From: JAISGQ01 sp045536305
GTDB lineage: Bacteria; Bacillota; Clostridia; Oscillospirales; Acutalibacteraceae
Reading direction: 5' to 3'
Assembly: GCA_045536305.1 (NCBI GenBank)
Contig: JAZSNH010000093.1
Location: 1 to 64,000 of the forward strand
Length of the DNA: 64,000 bases
In this document: positions 61,595 through 64,000 of the stretch, piece by piece
Position numbering within the stretch: position 1 is the stretch's first letter
Layout of the letters: each line of letters begins with the position of its first letter
Made by a program: the position numbers and the translations under genes
The notes under the pieces: generated by a model
The model's database searches: none
What the model was told of the DNA's origin: nothing
What the model saw: the letters and a program-made list of their open reading frames with translations, nothing else

Positions 61595-62386
61595 ATGGAA
61601 TCCGTTCAGACACTAAATTCTCCTCAGCAGACCGATGTCAGGCGACGTATACGTATAGAGATCTACGATGCCCTTAGAGGCATCGCCATAATCTATATGA
61701 TCTTCTATCACACTCTGTATGACCTTACGATGCTTGGCTTTGACTTCGCTGAGCCTATTCTTTACTCTCAGAGAATAATCGTTACGGTAGACCAGGGAAT
61801 GTTTATCATACTTTCCGGTATATGCTGTTCTTTAAGCCGCAACAATCCTCTCAGAGGCGCAAAGCTTCTGGGCGTTGCTATGCTCTTTACCCTTGTCACG
61901 GTGTTTATCGACTACCGCGCACCCATAACCTTCGGCATACTTCATCTTCTGAGCTTTTCAATGCTCATATTCAGCGCCTGCGAGAAATTTCTCCGCAAGC
62001 TGCCTCTTATCCCCTCGGCACTCTTCTGCCACCTGCTTTACGCGCTTACCTATAATGTACGCAACGGCTACTTCGGGTTCGGCCCCATGAAGATTAACGT
62101 GCCCGAAATGCTCACCTACAAAAGCAGACTTTTTATTTTCGGCTTTACCGACAGCAGCTATTCTGCGCTTGATTATTTCCCTCTTCTGCCCTATCTGTTT
62201 CTCTTCCTTGCGGGTGTTTTCTGGGGATTATGGCTTTCAAAGCGCAAGCTGCCCGAATTTGCATATAAAAAGATACCCTTCCTCGGTTTTCTCGGAAAGC
62301 ATTCTCTTTTTATCTACGTAATACATCAGCCGATAATATACGCAATATTATCGCAGGTACACTATTTACTCTACAACGGAGGCTGA
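61595..62386 (+). CDS. DUF1624/heparan-alpha-glucosaminide acetyltransferase-like membrane protein
   Basis: 263 residues with about seven membrane segments. EIYDALRGIAIIYMIFYH and FIILSGICCSLSRN near the N-terminus and GKHSLFIYVIHQPIIY near the C-terminus are typical of the DUF1624/HGSNAT-like acyltransferase group. Probably an O- or N-acyl transferase of envelope sugars, by family resemblance only. AAAGGAG precedes the ATG. Five bases before the tex gene, so co-transcription is likely. Confidence 0.85.
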   Translation: MESVQTLNSPQQTDVRRRIRIEIYDALRGIAIIYMIFYHTLYDLTMLGFDFAEPILYSQRIIVTVDQGMFIILSGICCSLSRNNPLRGAKLLGVAMLFTLVTVFIDYRAPITFGILHLLSFSMLIFSACEKFLRKLPLIPSALFCHLLYALTYNVRNGYFGFGPMKINVPEMLTYKSRLFIFGFTDSSYSALDYFPLLPYLFLFLAGVFWGLWLSKRKLPEFAYKKIPFLGFLGKHSLFIYVIHQPIIYAILSQVHYLLYNGG

Positions 62387-62391
62387 CTCAG

Positions 62392-64000
62392 ATGGATTTT
62401 GTCAAAGCATTAGTCAATGAATTTAAAATCAAAGAACAGTGGATGGAAAATATCCTTAAGCTTATCGACGACGGAAACACCATCCCCTTTATCGCCCGTT
62501 ACCGCAAGGAAATGCACGGCACGCAGGACGACCAGACCTTGCGCGCAATAGCGGATAGATACGCATATCTTCAGAACTTTGACAAGAGACGCGAGGAGAT
62601 ACGCTCTTCCATCGAATCTCAGGAAAAGCTGACAGAGGAAATAAACGAAGCTCTCGACAGAGCTTTGACTCTTGCAGAGCTTGAGGATATCTACCGTCCT
62701 TACAAGCCGAAGAGAAGGACAAGAGCCTCCATTGCCCGTGAGAAGGGGCTTGAGCCGCTCGCTCAGGTGATATTCGCTCAGGAGGTAAAGGATTTCCCCA
62801 TCGATCTGGCAGAGGCTTATGTTGACCCCGAGAAGGGCGTTGAGACTCCGCAGGATGCCCTTGCAGGCGCGCTCGACATCATCGCGGAGGATATTTCCGA
62901 CGATGCCGACATAAGAAAGCAGCTTAGAAGAGTGGTCTATCTCAACGGCATGCTCGTTTCCAAGGCTTCAGACCCCGAGGCAGACAGCGTTTATACCAAT
63001 TATTACGATTTTAAAGAGCCTCTTTCGAAAATTGCAGGACATAGGGTTCTCGCCATCAACCGAGGTGAAAAAGAGGGCATACTTAAGGCAAAGATAGAAT
63101 TTGACCGCGAAAAAGGCATGCATGTGCTGATTTCCCACGCAGTCAAAAACTCCACCCCCTGTGCTGACAGTGTTGTCGATGCTGCAAACGATGCCTACGA
63201 CCGACTTATCTTCCCTTCGATAGAAAACGAGCTGCGAAGCAGCGCCTTTGACACAGCTTCTGAGGCAGCTATCGGTCTTTTCTCCGTAAACCTGCGCCAG
63301 CTTCTTCTCCAGCCTCCCGTAAAGGGCAAGGTAGCTCTCGGTCTTGACCCCGGCTACAGGACAGGCTGCAAGGTCGCGGTAGTTGATGCAACGGGCCGTG
63401 TCCTCGACACAGGCGTTATCTACTGTGCACCGCCTTACAAAAAGATCGATGAGGCTAAGGCAAAGATCACCGCCCTGTGCAAAAAGCACGGCGTTCAGAT
63501 AATATCCATCGGCAACGGCACAGCAAGCAAGGAGACTGAAATGTTTGTCGCTGAGCTTATCGGCGAGCTTAAAATGGGTATTTCCTATATGGTCGTATCC
63601 GAAGCAGGTGCTTCCGTTTATTCGGCAAGCAAGCTTGCTGCCGGGGAATTTCCCGAATATGATGTTTCTCTCCGCAGTGCGGTCTCTATAGCACGCCGTC
63701 TGCAGGATCCTCTCGCAGAACTTGTAAAGATCGACCCCAAGGCAATCGGTGTCGGCCAATATCAGCACGATATGCCCCAGAAGAGACTTGGCGAGGCACT
63801 TGACGGCGTTGTTGAGGATTGCGTCAACAGTGTCGGCGTTGATTTAAACACCGCTTCTCCCTCTCTTTTGACGAGGGTCGCAGGAATCAACGCATCGATC
63901 TCAAAGAATATTGTTGCTTACCGTGAGGAAAACGGCGCCTTTAAATCGAGAGCCGAGCTTAAAAAGGTAAGCAAGCTTGGGCCGAAGGCATTTGAGCAGT
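62392..64000 (+). CDS. tex: Tex-type transcription accessory protein, 5' part
   Basis: First 536 codons; the gene runs past the end of the window. Starts MDFVKALVNEFKIKEQWMEN with GGAGG eight bases upstream. Visible parts: the N-terminal helical domain with the PFIARYRKEM motif and LEDIYRPYKPKRRTRA, the YqgF/RNase H-like domain (GLDPGYRTGCKVAVVD, about residue 323), and the helix-hairpin-helix repeats (SVGVDLNTASPSLLTRVAGI). The S1 RNA-binding domain would lie downstream. Full proteins are about 710-780 residues. Binds RNA and acts in transcription accuracy and stress. Confidence 0.93.
   Translation, partial: MDFVKALVNEFKIKEQWMENILKLIDDGNTIPFIARYRKEMHGTQDDQTLRAIADRYAYLQNFDKRREEIRSSIESQEKLTEEINEALDRALTLAELEDIYRPYKPKRRTRASIAREKGLEPLAQVIFAQEVKDFPIDLAEAYVDPEKGVETPQDALAGALDIIAEDISDDADIRKQLRRVVYLNGMLVSKASDPEADSVYTNYYDFKEPLSKIAGHRVLAINRGEKEGILKAKIEFDREKGMHVLISHAVKNSTPCADSVVDAANDAYDRLIFPSIENELRSSAFDTASEAAIGLFSVNLRQLLLQPPVKGKVALGLDPGYRTGCKVAVVDATGRVLDTGVIYCAPPYKKIDEAKAKITALCKKHGVQIISIGNGTASKETEMFVAELIGELKMGISYMVVSEAGASVYSASKLAAGEFPEYDVSLRSAVSIARRLQDPLAELVKIDPKAIGVGQYQHDMPQKRLGEALDGVVEDCVNSVGVDLNTASPSLLTRVAGINASISKNIVAYREENGAFKSRAELKKVSKLGPKAFEQ

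Noticed and set aside
1..64000. CRISPR arrays, tRNA or rRNA genes, insertion sequences, prophage
   Set aside because: I looked for repeat-spacer periodicity, cloverleaf-like sequence with GTTCGA-type T-arms, rRNA-like blocks and transposase or integrase proteins, and found none by eye; a tRNAscan and repeat search would settle it.

Overview
The window looks like a chromosomal contig from an anaerobic, low-to-mid-GC Firmicute of the Clostridia, most like the Oscillospiraceae/Ruminococcaceae (Ruminococcus-type gut fibre degraders). The reasons are a trimeric electron-bifurcating [FeFe]-hydrogenase operon, a cytosolic disaccharide-phosphorylase set (GH94 cellobiose phosphorylase; GH130 plus cellobiose 2-epimerase), a CUT1 sugar importer without its own ATPase, VanW and PadR/HAAS proteins, and a GerMN-domain lipoprotein. 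I saw no rRNA, tRNA, CRISPR array, insertion sequence or phage gene. Coding density is high and most start sites have a clear AGGAGG-like ribosome binding site.

Layout. 1-6565 (minus): one ten-gene hydrogenase operon, hndA first and hndD cut off by the window edge. Six signalling-type genes sit between the structural subunits: two DRTGG proteins, two HATPase proteins, a PHP phosphoesterase and a divergent HydS-like [FeFe]-hydrogenase. 6904-11122 (plus): a PlsC-like acyltransferase, plsX, a FakB/DegV protein and fakA, which together would turn free fatty acids into acyl-phosphate and phospholipid precursors. 11188-16659 (minus): maf, mreB, mreC, mreD and a PBP2, the rod-shape/elongation cluster. 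16707-20998 (minus): transglutaminase-like lipoprotein, dUTPase, U32 protein and zapA. 21319-24783 (minus): CUT1 sugar ABC transporter with a promoter about 330 bases upstream and a structured leader. 25462-29175 (minus): HTH protein, VanW protein and a YcxB-like membrane protein.

29437-32716 (plus): GH130 phosphorylase, cellobiose 2-epimerase and a LacI regulator, a mannan-oligosaccharide operon. 32833-44837: mostly membrane or uncharacterised proteins, including a PadR/HAAS pair with a dyad inside its own promoter, DUF2804, GNAT, TM2 and DUF4173 proteins, a TrkH potassium channel subunit, and an ABC-2 exporter with a lipoprotein. 44861-51089: GH13 alpha-glucan hydrolase, leucine-rich-repeat protein and a large GH3 enzyme with a probable CBM6-like tail. 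51301-54929 (plus): GerMN lipoprotein, then serC-serA. 55785-58184 (plus): cellobiose phosphorylase. 58381-61366 (plus): an operon of two multi-pass membrane proteins (DUF5058 plus partner) and an M20 peptidase behind a consensus promoter with an embedded operator-like dyad. 61595-64000 (plus): DUF1624 membrane protein and the 5' part of tex.

Overall physiology inferred: oligosaccharides are imported and cleaved inside the cell by phosphorylases and hydrolases, and surplus reductant leaves as H2 through a bifurcating hydrogenase whose operon also carries a possible H2-sensing branch. The sequence parts most worth following up are the signalling genes inside the hydrogenase operon, the DUF5058/M20 operon, and several promoter-embedded dyads whose regulators are not all identified.
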